Assembly (NCBI GenBank): GCA_045802605.1
Contig: JBJMQS010000020.1
Coordinates: 1 to 64,000 of the forward strand
Direction: 5' to 3'
Length of the DNA stretch: 64,000 nucleotides
From: JBJMQS01 sp045802605
GTDB taxonomy: Bacteria; Planctomycetota; Planctomycetia; Gemmatales; Gemmataceae
The number at the start of each line of letters is the position of its first letter. Position 1 is the first letter of the stretch. This document shows, piece by piece, positions 46,888 to 56,092 of the stretch. The notes beneath the pieces were generated by a model. It saw only the letters and a list, made by a program, of their open reading frames with translations. It was not told where the DNA came from and ran no database searches. The position numbers were made by a program, and so were the translations under genes.

Positions 46888-47748
46888 ATGTCGCGGGCAC
46901 GATTGGCTTGGGCATTGTCGCTGGCGATTCATCTCTCGATGATCGCCGCGATTTATTGCGCCACCACGCATGCACCGACCGCCGCGCCGGGCATGGAAAT
47001 CGGCACAGTGTCGTTTGAAGTGCAACTCGGCGCCGATGTCCCGCGGACGTTACCCGCCATCACCGCACTGCCGTTAGCCGCCGACCCAGTGCAAACGACC
47101 TTTGAGCCAATTACGCAAGTCGCCGCGACTGATGCAGCGCAACCCTCCCCTACCCCTCCCTGGAAGGGAGAGGATAAGAACGTTCTTATCCCCTCCCTTC
47201 CAGGGAGGGGTAGGGGAGGGTTGGACAGCGAATTACCAAGCGGCGTATCCACAGTCTTTTTTGGCGTACCTGCCACTGGCGCATCAATCGTTTACGTGAT
47301 CGATCGCTCGGCGTCCATGGGGCTGGAAGGTCGTCTCCAGCGCGCGGCGCGCGAAGTCGCCGCGAGCTTGGCTCATCTTCCAGTGGAGACACGCGTGCAA
47401 GTGATTGCATATTCTCGAACTGCGGACACTCTCTGCGGCGGGCCAGGGCTAATGCCGATTGAACGGTCGCTCGTCGCCAACACCAGCCAGCGCTTGGCAC
47501 AGCTTGCCCCCGAAGGCGGCACCGACCACGTCCGTGCGATCAAAGCCGCCCTCTTGCTCGAAGCCGATGTCGTCTATTTCTTGACCGACGAGGATGACCT
47601 CACGCCGGCAGATGTGAAGTCCGTTACCGAATACAACCGCGGCCGGTCGGTGATTCACACAATCTGCTTGGTAAACCCCGGCATGCCAAATACGCCGATC
47701 CAAGAACTCGCTCGCCGCAATCGCGGCCAGTTCCGCACCGCCAAATAA
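46888..47748 (+). CDS. von Willebrand factor A domain protein with an in-frame palindrome insert
   Basis: 286-aa protein; start at the ATG after GGGAGG. It has one N-terminal membrane segment (LAWALSLAIHLSMIAAIYC), a variable linker, and a vWA domain from about 135 with the metal-site motif VIDRSASMG (DxSxS) and LAPEGGTD. Within the linker, 47140-47223 is an 84-bp palindrome read as 28 extra residues (from QPSPTPPWKG to LPGRGRGG). The vWA part probably binds a protein partner. The insert does not disturb the frame. Confidence 0.85.
   Translation: MSRARLAWALSLAIHLSMIAAIYCATTHAPTAAPGMEIGTVSFEVQLGADVPRTLPAITALPLAADPVQTTFEPITQVAATDAAQPSPTPPWKGEDKNVLIPSLPGRGRGGLDSELPSGVSTVFFGVPATGASIVYVIDRSASMGLEGRLQRAAREVAASLAHLPVETRVQVIAYSRTADTLCGGPGLMPIERSLVANTSQRLAQLAPEGGTDHVRAIKAALLLEADVVYFLTDEDDLTPADVKSVTEYNRGRSVIHTICLVNPGMPNTPIQELARRNRGQFRTAK
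47140..47223. repeat. 84-bp palindrome inserted in the vWA gene
   Basis: Arms 47140-47181 and 47182-47223 are reverse complements with one mismatch in 42, meeting at gataagaac/gttcttatc with no loop. The length is exactly 28 codons. Confidence 0.95.
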
Positions 47749-47751
47749 AAA

Positions 47752-47793
47752 CCCCCGGCGGCTCGCCGGGGGCTAACAGTTGAGTTAGTTTTT
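47752..47793. terminator. Back-to-back terminators between convergent genes
   Basis: The stem cccccggcg / cgccggggg (47752-47772) has A-rich sequence on its left, giving a T-run for the minus strand, and ends the ferredoxin transcript. Overlapping it, ctaac / gttag (47773-47788) followed by five T ends the plus-strand vWA transcript. Confidence 0.85.
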
Positions 47794-47811
47794 CTTACCA
47801 CTGACCACTGG

Positions 47812-48123
47812 TCATGCTTTCTTCTTGCAGGTCGGCCCTTCCTTGGCGTCTTTCTTCTCGGTGATATGGCCGGTGCCGGCGGCTTTGATCTCGGCCGCCT
47901 TGTCCTTGTTGAGCTGGATCCAGCTCTGCCACTGGGCCGGGACGTTGGCTTCGAGGTAGATTGCCTCAACCGGACATTCCGGCACGCAGGCTTCGCAATC
48001 GATGCAATCAACGTCATCGATCCAAAGCATCATGTCGTCTTCGTAAAAGCACTCAACCGGGCAGACCACACAGCAATCGGTGTATTTGCAGTCGTTGCAC
48101 GGTTCACAGACGGTATGCGTCAT
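47812..48123 (-). CDS. Ferredoxin, FdxA-like (3Fe-4S/4Fe-4S)
   Basis: 103-aa electron-transfer protein. Start at the ATG giving MTHTVCEPCND, after AAAGGAAC. Cluster motifs are CEPCNDCKYTDCCVVCP at the N-terminus and CIDCEACVPECP around residues 40-51. The second is a standard 4Fe-4S set; the first resembles the 3Fe-4S site of 7Fe ferredoxins. The C-terminal extension ends in a lysine run (CKKKA). The stop codon lies in a short palindrome related to the one at 5141. Confidence 0.93.
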   Translation of the reverse strand: MTHTVCEPCNDCKYTDCCVVCPVECFYEDDMMLWIDDVDCIDCEACVPECPVEAIYLEANVPAQWQSWIQLNKDKAAEIKAAGTGHITEKKDAKEGPTCKKKA

Positions 48124-48339
48124 GGAGTCAGGTTCCTTTCGCGCTTTCGAGGCCAGCCCGGTCGAAGGCCGGGTCGGCAGCCTTGTAATGATAGTTTTCG
48201 GTTTTGTCAAAGGCTAGGAAAAACTCCGGCTTAGCTAGGGTCAATTTTTTCACTTCGATTAAAGTGCTGGATACCGATCTCGAACTTGGCCGATACTGAA
48301 TTCAAGTACATTCATTGCAGCACCCCACGGAGCCGCACC

Positions 48340-48936
48340 ATGTTTTTCCGGGTCATTTTTGCCGCGATTTTGGGCGGCGCGTTTGTTTTCGGGGCTGCCT
48401 TCGCGGAGCATATGCTCCTGGACTGGACCGGACGGACCTTCAAGAAACCCGAAAACGAAGCGGCATTGCGGGAGGAATTGAAGACGCATTTCAAGGAACC
48501 CGGCATCTACGGCACGCCAAGCCGGCCCGATAACTATGGCCAAATGACCTTGGCGGAAAAGAAAAAGATGCACGAAGACATTGCCCCGCTCTACAAGCAG
48601 GGTGCCGCCTGGATTGTGATTCCGCCGACTAACGAAGACATGATGAACAACCAGCAGCTTTACCTGCAATACGGCGCTAGCGCTCTGGCCGCGTTGTGCG
48701 TTGCCGTGGTTCTCAGCCTGACTCGGCCCGACGTCGGATTTCTCGGCCGCTGGTTTGCGGCCATCGTATTGGGCATGTTCTGCTGGCTCTCATCGAGCGC
48801 ATCGTACTTCATCTGGTACCGCTACCCGTGGGCGTACATCCAAGATGAGCTGCTGTGCAAACTCCTCGAGTGGGCCGCCGGCGGCTTCATCATCGCACTC
48901 ATCGTCCGGCCTCGCTACCAGTCGATGCAGTATTGA
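48340..48936 (+). CDS. Small membrane protein of unknown function (198 aa)
   Basis: Start at ATG 48340 (MFFRVIFAAILGGAFVFG). One N-terminal hydrophobic segment and an acidic/basic soluble part of about 85 residues (KKPENEAALREELKTHF) come first. Three hydrophobic segments follow (ASALAALCVAVVLSL, WFAAIVLGMFCWLSS, LLEWAAGGFIIALIV). No family recognised. Convergent with the zinc-ribbon protein gene. Confidence 0.75.
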   Translation: MFFRVIFAAILGGAFVFGAAFAEHMLLDWTGRTFKKPENEAALREELKTHFKEPGIYGTPSRPDNYGQMTLAEKKKMHEDIAPLYKQGAAWIVIPPTNEDMMNNQQLYLQYGASALAALCVAVVLSLTRPDVGFLGRWFAAIVLGMFCWLSSSASYFIWYRYPWAYIQDELLCKLLEWAAGGFIIALIVRPRYQSMQY

Positions 48937-48949
48937 TTCGGGTATTGGC

Positions 48950-49011
48950 AACGAGCCGGAAGCGCGAGCGACGGTGTATTCAAAGACCGTCGCTCACGCT
49001 TCCGGCTCGTT
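48950..49011. repeat. gagccggaagcg palindrome
   Basis: Arms 48950-48975 and 48986-49011 are reverse complements with one mismatch in 26, loop of 10. The right arm is the 3' end of the minus-strand zinc-ribbon gene. Confidence 0.92.
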
Positions 49012-49776
49012 AAGAATTCGCATTTTGCACGACGAACATTTTCGCATTGCAATGACCGATGATGTTCGCCTGAGCAACGATTTCTGACAATTTGGGCACT
49101 TCAGGCCAAACCGCGTTCTAATTTGGTTTTCCTTGTAGGCGAGGAAAATCAGGGAGCCAAAGAAGATGAGCATTACAAGAGACAGACATAGAGTCGACAC
49201 ATCTGCGTTGGAGAACAAACGCGTCTTTTTGAAAACAAGTGACGAAATCAACAGTGCAAAGCACAAGAAGAATCCGAAGCCGATGAATCGACTCACGAGC
49301 CTCTGCATCGTGACTTCCCCGATGCGTGCGTTGGACGCGAATGTCTCCATTGGAACTCTGGGACCACTTGTGTCTTCCGCTCGGCCGATCGCGGGAGCTT
49401 CTGCAACACGCCGGCCGCAGCGGTGGCAATTGCCCGATTCCAAGATCAATTGCAATCCGTCCCACGCTTCGCCACAGCGCGGACAATGATATGCCGGTGG
49501 ATCGAGTCGCACCCAGTTCATTCGGACAATGAGCCAATAAATCAGTGTGACCACAATTGGCGGGCCAACGACAATCATGAAAGTCAGGCCACCAAGTGCC
49601 ACCTCATCGTCGGCGTTTCGGTCGATCCAAGTGTCGAGAGATGGTTCAAATTTGGAGATCAAAATTGCACTTAAGATGTAACCAACGACAGCAGGAGCAA
49701 GAAAGGCAAAAAAACGGAGGATAAGCCAGCGGTCGGCTTGCTTCTGCATCGCTCGCAGTTCATCGACCGTAAACAT
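48994..49776 (-). CDS. Membrane protein with two zinc ribbons
   Basis: 260-aa protein with four hydrophobic segments in two pairs. Cysteine pairs occur in the middle (YHCPRCGEAW .. GNCHRCGRR) and at the C-terminus (LKCPNCQKSL .. RKCSSCKM), each forming a likely zinc ribbon on the cytoplasmic side. The last residues NEPEA and the stop come from the palindrome at 48950-49011. Function unknown. Confidence 0.8.
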   Translation of the reverse strand: MFTVDELRAMQKQADRWLILRFFAFLAPAVVGYILSAILISKFEPSLDTWIDRNADDEVALGGLTFMIVVGPPIVVTLIYWLIVRMNWVRLDPPAYHCPRCGEAWDGLQLILESGNCHRCGRRVAEAPAIGRAEDTSGPRVPMETFASNARIGEVTMQRLVSRFIGFGFFLCFALLISSLVFKKTRLFSNADVSTLCLSLVMLIFFGSLIFLAYKENQIRTRFGLKCPNCQKSLLRRTSSVIAMRKCSSCKMRILNEPEA

Positions 49777-49812
49777 GCCATCATATTATTCGCCAGATCC
49801 GTCAATCAATTT

Positions 49813-52104
49813 TCATTGCATCGCATACGGATCCACATCCACTTGAAACTCCACGCCGCTCGGAGCCCTCGCGCTCCCCAGCACTTCGCGCAATAGCTGA
49901 TGCAGCGCGGCAGAGCCCGGCGACTGCAGTTGGAAATGAAAGCGGTAGTAGCCATTGAGCTTGTGAATGGGCGCCTCGGCGGGGCCGAGCACGCGGACGC
50001 CGTCGGCTTTCGCCAAGCGAAATGCGCCAGCGAGCTTTTCCGCGAATTCCGCGGCCTTCGCCTGATCCTGGCTGCGGATGACGAGCCGAGCGAGTCGCTG
50101 GAATGGCGGGTATTGATGCGCTTGCCGTTGCGCCATCTCGTCGCGGACGAAGCCGGCGTAATCGTGCCGCACTGCGTAAGCGATGCCCGGATGTTCCGGG
50201 GCGTAGGTCTGAATCAGCACCCGGCCGCCACGAGGTCCACGGCTCGCCCGGCCGGCGACTTGGGCCAACAGTTGGAATGTCCGCTCCCCAGCACGGAAGT
50301 CCGGAATGTGCAACGCCACGTCCGCATTCACGACGCCGACCAGCGTGACGTTCGGGAAGTCGAGTCCCTTAGCGATCATCTGCGTCCCAAGCAAGATGTG
50401 CACCTCGCCGTTGCGGAATGCTTCCAGCACCTTGGCATGACTGCCGGGGCGCGACATTGTGTCGGAATCCATCCGTCGCACGACGAACTCGGGGAACTTC
50501 TCGGAGATTTCGGTTTGCAGTTTCTCGGTGCCGAGGCCCTGATACTTCACCGCACCTTGCTGGCAGATGGGGCACGACGTTAGCGGCGCTTTTTCGAAGC
50601 CGCAGTAATGGCACACCAGCGCTTGCCGCTGGCGGTGATAAGTCATCGCCAGATCGCAATAGTCGCACGGTGCCACGTAGCCGCAGCTTGGGCAATGCAC
50701 GATCGTGTTGAAGCCACGCCGATTGAGCAGCAGCATCACCTGCCCACCAGCCGCAAGCGCGGTGCGCATCGCCTTTTCCAACGGTTGAGAGATTCCGCCG
50801 ACAGGTTTCTCGTGCCGCAGATCGATGAGCTTCACCGGCGGCATAGGCAAGTCGAGCACCCGCTGCGGCAATTCGAGCAGCGTGTAATGCCCCTTCTGCG
50901 CGTTGTGCCAGCTTTCGAGCGACGGCGTCGCTGAGCCGAGCAACACCGGCACGTTTTCCAGCCGAGCCCGCATCACCGCGGTATCGCGGCCGTGGTAGCG
51001 CGGTGTCGATTCCTGCTTGAAACTCGTCTCGTGTTCCTCATCGACCACAATCAAGCCGAGGTTCGGCGTCGGCGCGAACACTGCACTGCGTGCGCCGACC
51101 ACGACGGCCACCCCGCCCCCCGCGACCTTGCGCCATTGGGCTCCGCGGTCGGCGTCGCCGAGGTGACTATGCAGCACCGCCACCTCGCCGCAGCGGCCGC
51201 GAAATCGCTCAATCGTCTGCGGAGTGAGGCTGATCTCCGGTACCAGCACGATGGCTTGCTTGCCTTGCCGAACGGTCTCTTCAATCGCTCGGAGATAGAG
51301 CTCAGTCTTACCGCTTCCCGTGACCCCATGAAGCAGGAAGGCGTGGAAGCCGCCTTGAGTAATGGCCGTTTCGATCGGTGCCCAGGCGGCTAGTTGATCG
51401 TCATTCCAAACAAGTGGCTCTTGGTTCGTGACTAGCACACTGCCCGGCTCGGCCACGGGGCTGCCGGATTCGACCCGTCGGCGTTCGCGGCGGAGATAGC
51501 CTTTGCCAACAAGCGCGGCAATCACGCCGGGTCCGCACTTGGCGAGCCGGGCGAGGTGGCCCTGTTCGAGCGGACCGGTGTGGCGACGCAGATGCGCGAG
51601 CACGATTTCTTGTTTGGCAGTGAGTTGCGCGGGCGGCGAAGGAATTTCGTCGGGCAGGACCAGATCGACAAAAACCTGTTGCCGGGTGCCAGCCTCCTCG
51701 CGCACGCCGGCCGGCAGCGCGGCTTGCAGAACCTGGCCCCAGCCGCAGAGATAGTAGTCCGCCACCCAGCGCGTCAACCGGAGCAGCCGTTCGTGCAAGA
51801 TTACTTCTCGATCGATGATTCGCACGATCGATTTGACCGCCCGCGGCGGGACGTGTTGATGCAGCCCGACGCAGTAGCCGGCTTCGATCTTATCGCCGCG
51901 ACCGAAGGGGGCCTCGACACGCATCCCGGGCTGTAGCGACGCGGTTAGTTCATTGGGCACGCCGTAAGTGTAAGCTTGATCGAGCGGTCGGTCGAAAACG
52001 ACGTCGGCGAAGTGAGTCGTCAACGGCGCGAGCCGGGCCCGTTCCCGCGGCATTTCGGGCGGCGGCTCGTCAAATAATCGCGGAACAGCGGCCATCGCTG
52101 TCAT
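49813..52104 (-). CDS. priA: Primosomal helicase PriA
   Basis: 763-aa replication-restart helicase. Start chosen at ATG 52104 (ATG 52095 also possible). The N-terminal DNA-binding domain has FADVVFDRPLDQAYTYGVP. Walker A is LLHGVTGSGKTELYL, the DEEH box is LIVVDEEHETSFKQE, and the zinc-binding cysteine cluster is CPSCGYVAPCDYC and CHYCGFEKAP, CPICQQ. GTQMIAKGLDFPNVTLVG is the later helicase motif. The C-terminus is of full length. Confidence 0.95.
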   Translation of the reverse strand: MTAMAAVPRLFDEPPPEMPRERARLAPLTTHFADVVFDRPLDQAYTYGVPNELTASLQPGMRVEAPFGRGDKIEAGYCVGLHQHVPPRAVKSIVRIIDREVILHERLLRLTRWVADYYLCGWGQVLQAALPAGVREEAGTRQQVFVDLVLPDEIPSPPAQLTAKQEIVLAHLRRHTGPLEQGHLARLAKCGPGVIAALVGKGYLRRERRRVESGSPVAEPGSVLVTNQEPLVWNDDQLAAWAPIETAITQGGFHAFLLHGVTGSGKTELYLRAIEETVRQGKQAIVLVPEISLTPQTIERFRGRCGEVAVLHSHLGDADRGAQWRKVAGGGVAVVVGARSAVFAPTPNLGLIVVDEEHETSFKQESTPRYHGRDTAVMRARLENVPVLLGSATPSLESWHNAQKGHYTLLELPQRVLDLPMPPVKLIDLRHEKPVGGISQPLEKAMRTALAAGGQVMLLLNRRGFNTIVHCPSCGYVAPCDYCDLAMTYHRQRQALVCHYCGFEKAPLTSCPICQQGAVKYQGLGTEKLQTEISEKFPEFVVRRMDSDTMSRPGSHAKVLEAFRNGEVHILLGTQMIAKGLDFPNVTLVGVVNADVALHIPDFRAGERTFQLLAQVAGRASRGPRGGRVLIQTYAPEHPGIAYAVRHDYAGFVRDEMAQRQAHQYPPFQRLARLVIRSQDQAKAAEFAEKLAGAFRLAKADGVRVLGPAEAPIHKLNGYYRFHFQLQSPGSAALHQLLREVLGSARAPSGVEFQVDVDPYAMQ

Positions 52105-52193
52105 GTTAGCAGCGTAGCCAGATCGGATTTGGAAATGGATGTCAGTTGCACCTTTGCGTAGACTGATTCTTAGCGTCAAATGTGCGTACCGCG

Positions 52194-52574
52194 ATGCAGA
52201 TCTCTAACGGACACAAATTGTTTCTCCGTGGTGTTGGCCGATTCAACGGTCAATTCAACGTTGTGCGTCTGGGCAACCTGACCGAACCTCTGCGACATTC
52301 CTTCTGGAACTCCAAGGAAATAGAGGATAGTCACCGCGTCAAAGCTGATTGGGGTATTCCACTGGATCTGATTCCTTTTTATGGTGACTGGCATGATGTT
52401 ATTTGCCTCAACGCTCGTTCTGGCGAGATTATTTTGCTGAATGACGCGCGGCAGACTCGACACAATTGGCACTCGCCCGTTGATTTTGTTGCGTCACTCA
52501 TTCAAGCTCAAGATTGGTCCGTCAATACGCGAGTTTCTGTCGTCGAAGAGTGGCTAGATCCAGACCTCAAATAG
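52194..52574 (+). CDS. SUKH/SMI1-KNR4-like protein
   Basis: 126-aa protein (130 aa if GTG 52182 is used; no ribosome site is clear). The pattern GIPLDLIPFYGDWHDVICLN, then EIILLNDARQ and SPVDFVASLI, recalls the C-terminal part of SMI1/KNR4 (SUKH) domains, which act as immunity proteins to toxins or as scaffolds. The N-terminal part is weak. No toxin gene is adjacent. Call is tentative. Confidence 0.5.
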   Translation: MQISNGHKLFLRGVGRFNGQFNVVRLGNLTEPLRHSFWNSKEIEDSHRVKADWGIPLDLIPFYGDWHDVICLNARSGEIILLNDARQTRHNWHSPVDFVASLIQAQDWSVNTRVSVVEEWLDPDLK

Positions 52575-52614
52575 CAGGTGCAGAACCTCGTTGAAACACG
52601 TGAGACTTATTCAG

Positions 52615-54174
52615 ATGTTGCGCACTCTGACTCTCGGGCTTATTTGGGTCAGCATGGGATTGGCCGCCGACGACCGGCGTGCCGGCAAAGACCCGACCGA
52701 GCTCATCCCCACCGATGCGGCTGCTTTTGTGCAGGTGCGGGTGAAGCGATTTTTCGACTCGCCGGTCGGAAAGCAGTTCGCGGCAAAAGTGCCCAAAGAA
52801 GTCGCGGACATGAACCGCGAACTGACGAAGTCATACGGGCTGAAAGTGACTGAGGTCGAGAGTATCAGCTATGTTTGGCCGAGGCTCGATCCCGCGAACC
52901 CGGCCGAGCCACCGGTAACCGTCATTGTCACGCGCGAGCCGTACGATCGTAACCGAGTCAAAAAGAGCATCGGCGAAGTGACGAGCAAGGAGGGCGCACC
53001 CAAACAAAAGGAACCGCTCCCTCCGATTCTTTTGGAAAAAGATCTGATGGTCGGCCCCAGCTGGGCCATTTACGCTCTCAGTCCGGATGTCCTCGTGGCC
53101 GGCACGCACCCACGACAAATTGCGGCCTATGTTGAGTTGCACAATCGCAAGACTAAGCACGGCCAGCTCGAGCCGGTGTTTCGCGTCGCGATGGCCGAGT
53201 GCCCGCTCATCGCCGGCATCGCGGGCAGCGGCGGCATTCCGTGGACATTGCCCAAGCCGCTCGAATCGCTGAAACCTTTGAACGATGCGACCTCGATGGG
53301 AATGGCCGTCTTTATCAAAGACAATTTGGTCGTCCGCACTGTCGCCGAGTTCCCCGTGGGTAAGGCCGCCGATGGCCGCGAGGCGCTCGGGTCACTCCCC
53401 GGACTGGCGCCAGTCTTTGCGAATGCCCCGCCGAACATGAGTTATTTGAAGACCGTCGCCCTCTTGATTCCCACGGCCCGTGCCGAAGTCGATGGCACGA
53501 CGCTGCGCTTGGCTGCCGGACTTCCACCTGAAGCCGTCACTAACATCCTGAACCAAATGGGCGGCATCGGCTTGACCCTAAAAGAGAAAAACGATCTGCG
53601 TGAAATCGGCATCGCACTGAACAAATATCACGACGAACACCAGCAGAAGTTCCCGTCGCATGCGATCTACTCGGCTGACGGAAAACCGCTGTTGAGCTGG
53701 CGGGTTGAGCTGTTGCCGACGCTCGGCCAAAAAGAGCTGTACGCCAAGTTCAAACGCGACGAACCGTGGGACAGCGACAACAACAAGAAGCTGATCGCCG
53801 AGATGCCGCCAGTCTTTTTCAACACGCGCACAGGTCAGCCGAAGGAGAAGGGCCTCACCAACATTCAGCTTTTCGTCGGCGAGAAAGCCGCGTGGCCCAA
53901 GAGCAAGGAATCGTTCGGGCTGAAACAAATCAAAGACGGTACCGCCAACACGCTGATGCTCGTGCAGGCCGCGGATCCAGTCATCTGGACGAAGCCGGAC
54001 GACTTGGAATACGACCCCCAGAAACCGCTGCCAAAGCTCGGCGTCGGCGGCCAGCCGGTGGGTGTCATGTTGTTCGACATGTCCGTGCGTGAACTGCCAG
54101 CGACATGGCCAGAGAAGAACTGGCGCGCGATCATCACGCCAGCCGGCGGTGAGCCCGTGGAATGGCCGAAGTAA
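52615..54174 (+). CDS. Secreted DUF1559-type protein
   Basis: 519-aa protein. ATG 52615 gives the signal peptide LRTLTLGLIWVSMGLA; TTG 52591 would add eight residues. The first 320 residues are an unrecognised domain (ELIPTDAAAFVQVRVKRFF...). From about 330 it has the DUF1559 pattern: EIGIALNKYHDEHQQKFPSH, GKPLLSWRVELLPTLGQ, FKRDEPWDSDNNKKLI. Unlike many DUF1559 proteins it has no N-terminal prepilin motif. It ends at a long terminator. Confidence 0.82.
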   Translation: MLRTLTLGLIWVSMGLAADDRRAGKDPTELIPTDAAAFVQVRVKRFFDSPVGKQFAAKVPKEVADMNRELTKSYGLKVTEVESISYVWPRLDPANPAEPPVTVIVTREPYDRNRVKKSIGEVTSKEGAPKQKEPLPPILLEKDLMVGPSWAIYALSPDVLVAGTHPRQIAAYVELHNRKTKHGQLEPVFRVAMAECPLIAGIAGSGGIPWTLPKPLESLKPLNDATSMGMAVFIKDNLVVRTVAEFPVGKAADGREALGSLPGLAPVFANAPPNMSYLKTVALLIPTARAEVDGTTLRLAAGLPPEAVTNILNQMGGIGLTLKEKNDLREIGIALNKYHDEHQQKFPSHAIYSADGKPLLSWRVELLPTLGQKELYAKFKRDEPWDSDNNKKLIAEMPPVFFNTRTGQPKEKGLTNIQLFVGEKAAWPKSKESFGLKQIKDGTANTLMLVQAADPVIWTKPDDLEYDPQKPLPKLGVGGQPVGVMLFDMSVRELPATWPEKNWRAIITPAGGEPVEWPK

Positions 54175-54232
54175 AAGAGCCGCGCACGCAGTAAGCGAAG
54201 CTTTGGACCGCCTAATGCGTGCGCGGCTCTTT
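54174..54232. terminator. Strong palindrome between convergent genes
   Basis: The 17-bp perfect stem aaagagccgcgcacgca (54174-54190) / tgcgtgcgcggctcttt (54216-54232) lies between the DUF1559 stop and the prenyltransferase stop. It serves both strands. Confidence 0.85.
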
Positions 54233-55103
54233 ACCTTCGCAGCAGTTGATCCGCCAAGACCAGCAAAAACAACCCCACCGAAATCACGCCATTGACCTGA
54301 AAGAACGCGCGATTGACGCGGCTCAAATCGTCAGGTCGCACTATCCAGTGCTCGTAGATCAAAAGTCCGGCGACCGCGATGACCCCTACCAAGTAGACCA
54401 AACCCAATTGCGGTTGCGCCACGACGTACAGCAAAATCAAGAGTGCCGCCATCACCGCGTGGCACAGCGCTGCTAACCGCAATGCTCCCGGCACGCCCAA
54501 GGCCACGGGCACACTGTGCAACTTCGCACGGCGATCGAAATCCACATCTTGGCACGCGTAAAGAATGTCGAAACCCGCGACCCAGAAGAGAACCGCGCCA
54601 CCCAGTATCAACGGCGTCTGCAAGTCATGCGGACCATGGATCGCAATCCAGGCCGCGAGAGGTGCGAGCATGAGCGATGCACCGAGCCAGAAGTGAGCCA
54701 ATGCGGTGAATCGTTTCGTCAGCGAATATCCGCAAATGAAAACCAAGACTGGTCCACTCAGATAGAGCGGCCACGGATTACGGAATAACAGAGTCGAGAA
54801 CACGAAGATCGCGCCGCTCGCTGACAGAAATGCGATGACAGCCGGGACGCTCAATAACCCCGCCGGGAGATGCCGCCCTGCAGTGCGGGGATTCTCCGCA
54901 TCGATCCGGCGATCGACGAGACGATTGAATGCCATCGCCGCCGAGCGGGCCGACGCCATGCAGAGCAGAATGCCGAGTAAGTCAAACCAGCGAAAAGGCT
55001 CCAATTGCCACGCGAGTACTGCACTCGTTAGCGCGAATGGCAGCGCAAAAATGGTGTGGCTAAAGCGAATGAGTTCCAAGAAGAGGCGAATTCGTTGCAG
55101 CAT
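54231..55103 (-). CDS. UbiA-family prenyltransferase (MqnP/UbiA-like)
   Basis: 290-aa membrane prenyltransferase. The first Asp motif is NRLVDRRIDAENPRT (about residues 66-80), and the second is DVDFDRRAKLHSVP. About eight membrane segments. Such enzymes attach a polyprenyl chain to an aromatic ring in ubiquinone or (through the futalosine route) menaquinone synthesis. In planctomycetes the menaquinone role is likelier, but that is inference. Start taken at MLQRIRLF, downstream of a palindrome; a start 18 bp earlier falls near the palindrome edge. Confidence 0.88.
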   Translation of the reverse strand: MLQRIRLFLELIRFSHTIFALPFALTSAVLAWQLEPFRWFDLLGILLCMASARSAAMAFNRLVDRRIDAENPRTAGRHLPAGLLSVPAVIAFLSASGAIFVFSTLLFRNPWPLYLSGPVLVFICGYSLTKRFTALAHFWLGASLMLAPLAAWIAIHGPHDLQTPLILGGAVLFWVAGFDILYACQDVDFDRRAKLHSVPVALGVPGALRLAALCHAVMAALLILLYVVAQPQLGLVYLVGVIAVAGLLIYEHWIVRPDDLSRVNRAFFQVNGVISVGLFLLVLADQLLRR

Positions 55104-55114
55104 GCAGAAGAATC

Positions 55115-55182
55115 TAACCACAGAGGCACAGAGAGCACAGAGAAAACCGTTTTCTCCGTGTTCTCTGTGCCTCTGTGGTTAA
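55115..55182. repeat. Palindrome of the CGCAGAG/CACAGAG family, copy 5
   Basis: Arms taaccacagaggcacagaga (left) and its complement ending tctgtgcctctgtggtta (right) pair almost perfectly over about 32 bases. It fills the divergent promoter gap between the prenyltransferase and YdjM genes. Confidence 0.92.
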
Positions 55183-55251
55183 CTCTTGCACGAATTCTCG
55201 TGCTTCGCTATATCTCGCCCGGATTTTCTCGACATCGCCACGGAGGGCGGC

Positions 55252-56064
55252 ATGGCCAGTTACCGAGGACACCTGTTTACTTCAACCGGCCTGGGCATCG
55301 CTTATGCCGGGCTCTCCATCTGGCAATTGCACGTCGATTGGCCGATTGCCGCCGTGGGCGGCCTCCTTTGTGCGGTCGGTGGCCTGTTGCCTGATCTCGA
55401 TAGTGACTCAGGCGTGCCCGTCCGCGAGATGATGCATCTCGCGGCTGCGCTCGCCCCGATTCTTCTCCTCCGACGAATGGCCAGTTACGGCTTGTCGCAC
55501 GAGCAAACCTTTCTCGCCTGCGCCGGCGTCTATTGCTTCGTGCGCTTCATCCTGTTCAACCTCTTCCGCAAAATCACGGTCCATCGCGGCATGTATCACA
55601 GCATCCCGGCGATGCTAATCGCCGGCTTGGTCGTGTTTCTGGCGTGCGAACATCCTGACTTCGAGGTACGATCTTTCCTCGCCGTCGGAATTATGATTGG
55701 ATTCCTGTCACACCTGGTGCTCGACGAACTCTGTTCTGTGGACATCAATGGCGTCGTGCCCAAGCTCAATAGCTTTGCCGGCACCGCGGTGAAGTTTTAC
55801 TCGCCGTCCAAGTCGGCCACACTGTTTACGTACTCGATTTTGGCGGGCCTCAGTTACCTCGCCTACGGCGAAACGCATAACGCCCAGGCCGTGCCACCCG
55901 GTTCGACAATTGCCCAGCATGATCCAAATAGCGCTCAGCCGGTGCAACGCCCGATATTGAAATTTCTGGAACGGCCGAATCAAGCCGACGGCTTGCGTTG
56001 GAAACCGGCAGCACCCAAGGAAAATCGACCAGTCAATGTTCCTCTGTCAATTCCACCGGGTTAA
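55252..56064 (+). CDS. YdjM/LexA-binding-type membrane metal-dependent hydrolase
   Basis: 270-aa protein of the YdjM family (membrane-bound, predicted metal-dependent hydrolase). It starts MASYRGHLFTSTGLG with the conserved His, then GGLLPDLDSD, HRGMYHSIPAML, and FLSHLVLDELCSVD, all His/Asp motifs expected of the family. About five membrane segments, then a soluble Pro-rich tail of 70 residues. The reaction is not established for the family. Confidence 0.88.
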   Translation: MASYRGHLFTSTGLGIAYAGLSIWQLHVDWPIAAVGGLLCAVGGLLPDLDSDSGVPVREMMHLAAALAPILLLRRMASYGLSHEQTFLACAGVYCFVRFILFNLFRKITVHRGMYHSIPAMLIAGLVVFLACEHPDFEVRSFLAVGIMIGFLSHLVLDELCSVDINGVVPKLNSFAGTAVKFYSPSKSATLFTYSILAGLSYLAYGETHNAQAVPPGSTIAQHDPNSAQPVQRPILKFLERPNQADGLRWKPAAPKENRPVNVPLSIPPG

Positions 56065-56092
56065 ATGATTCACTTTCTTAGGATGAGAGGAA

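Noticed and set aside
47140..47223. Palindrome as a CRISPR or transposon end
   Set aside because: Single copy here, no spacers, no transposase, translated in frame; treated as an inserted palindromic element.
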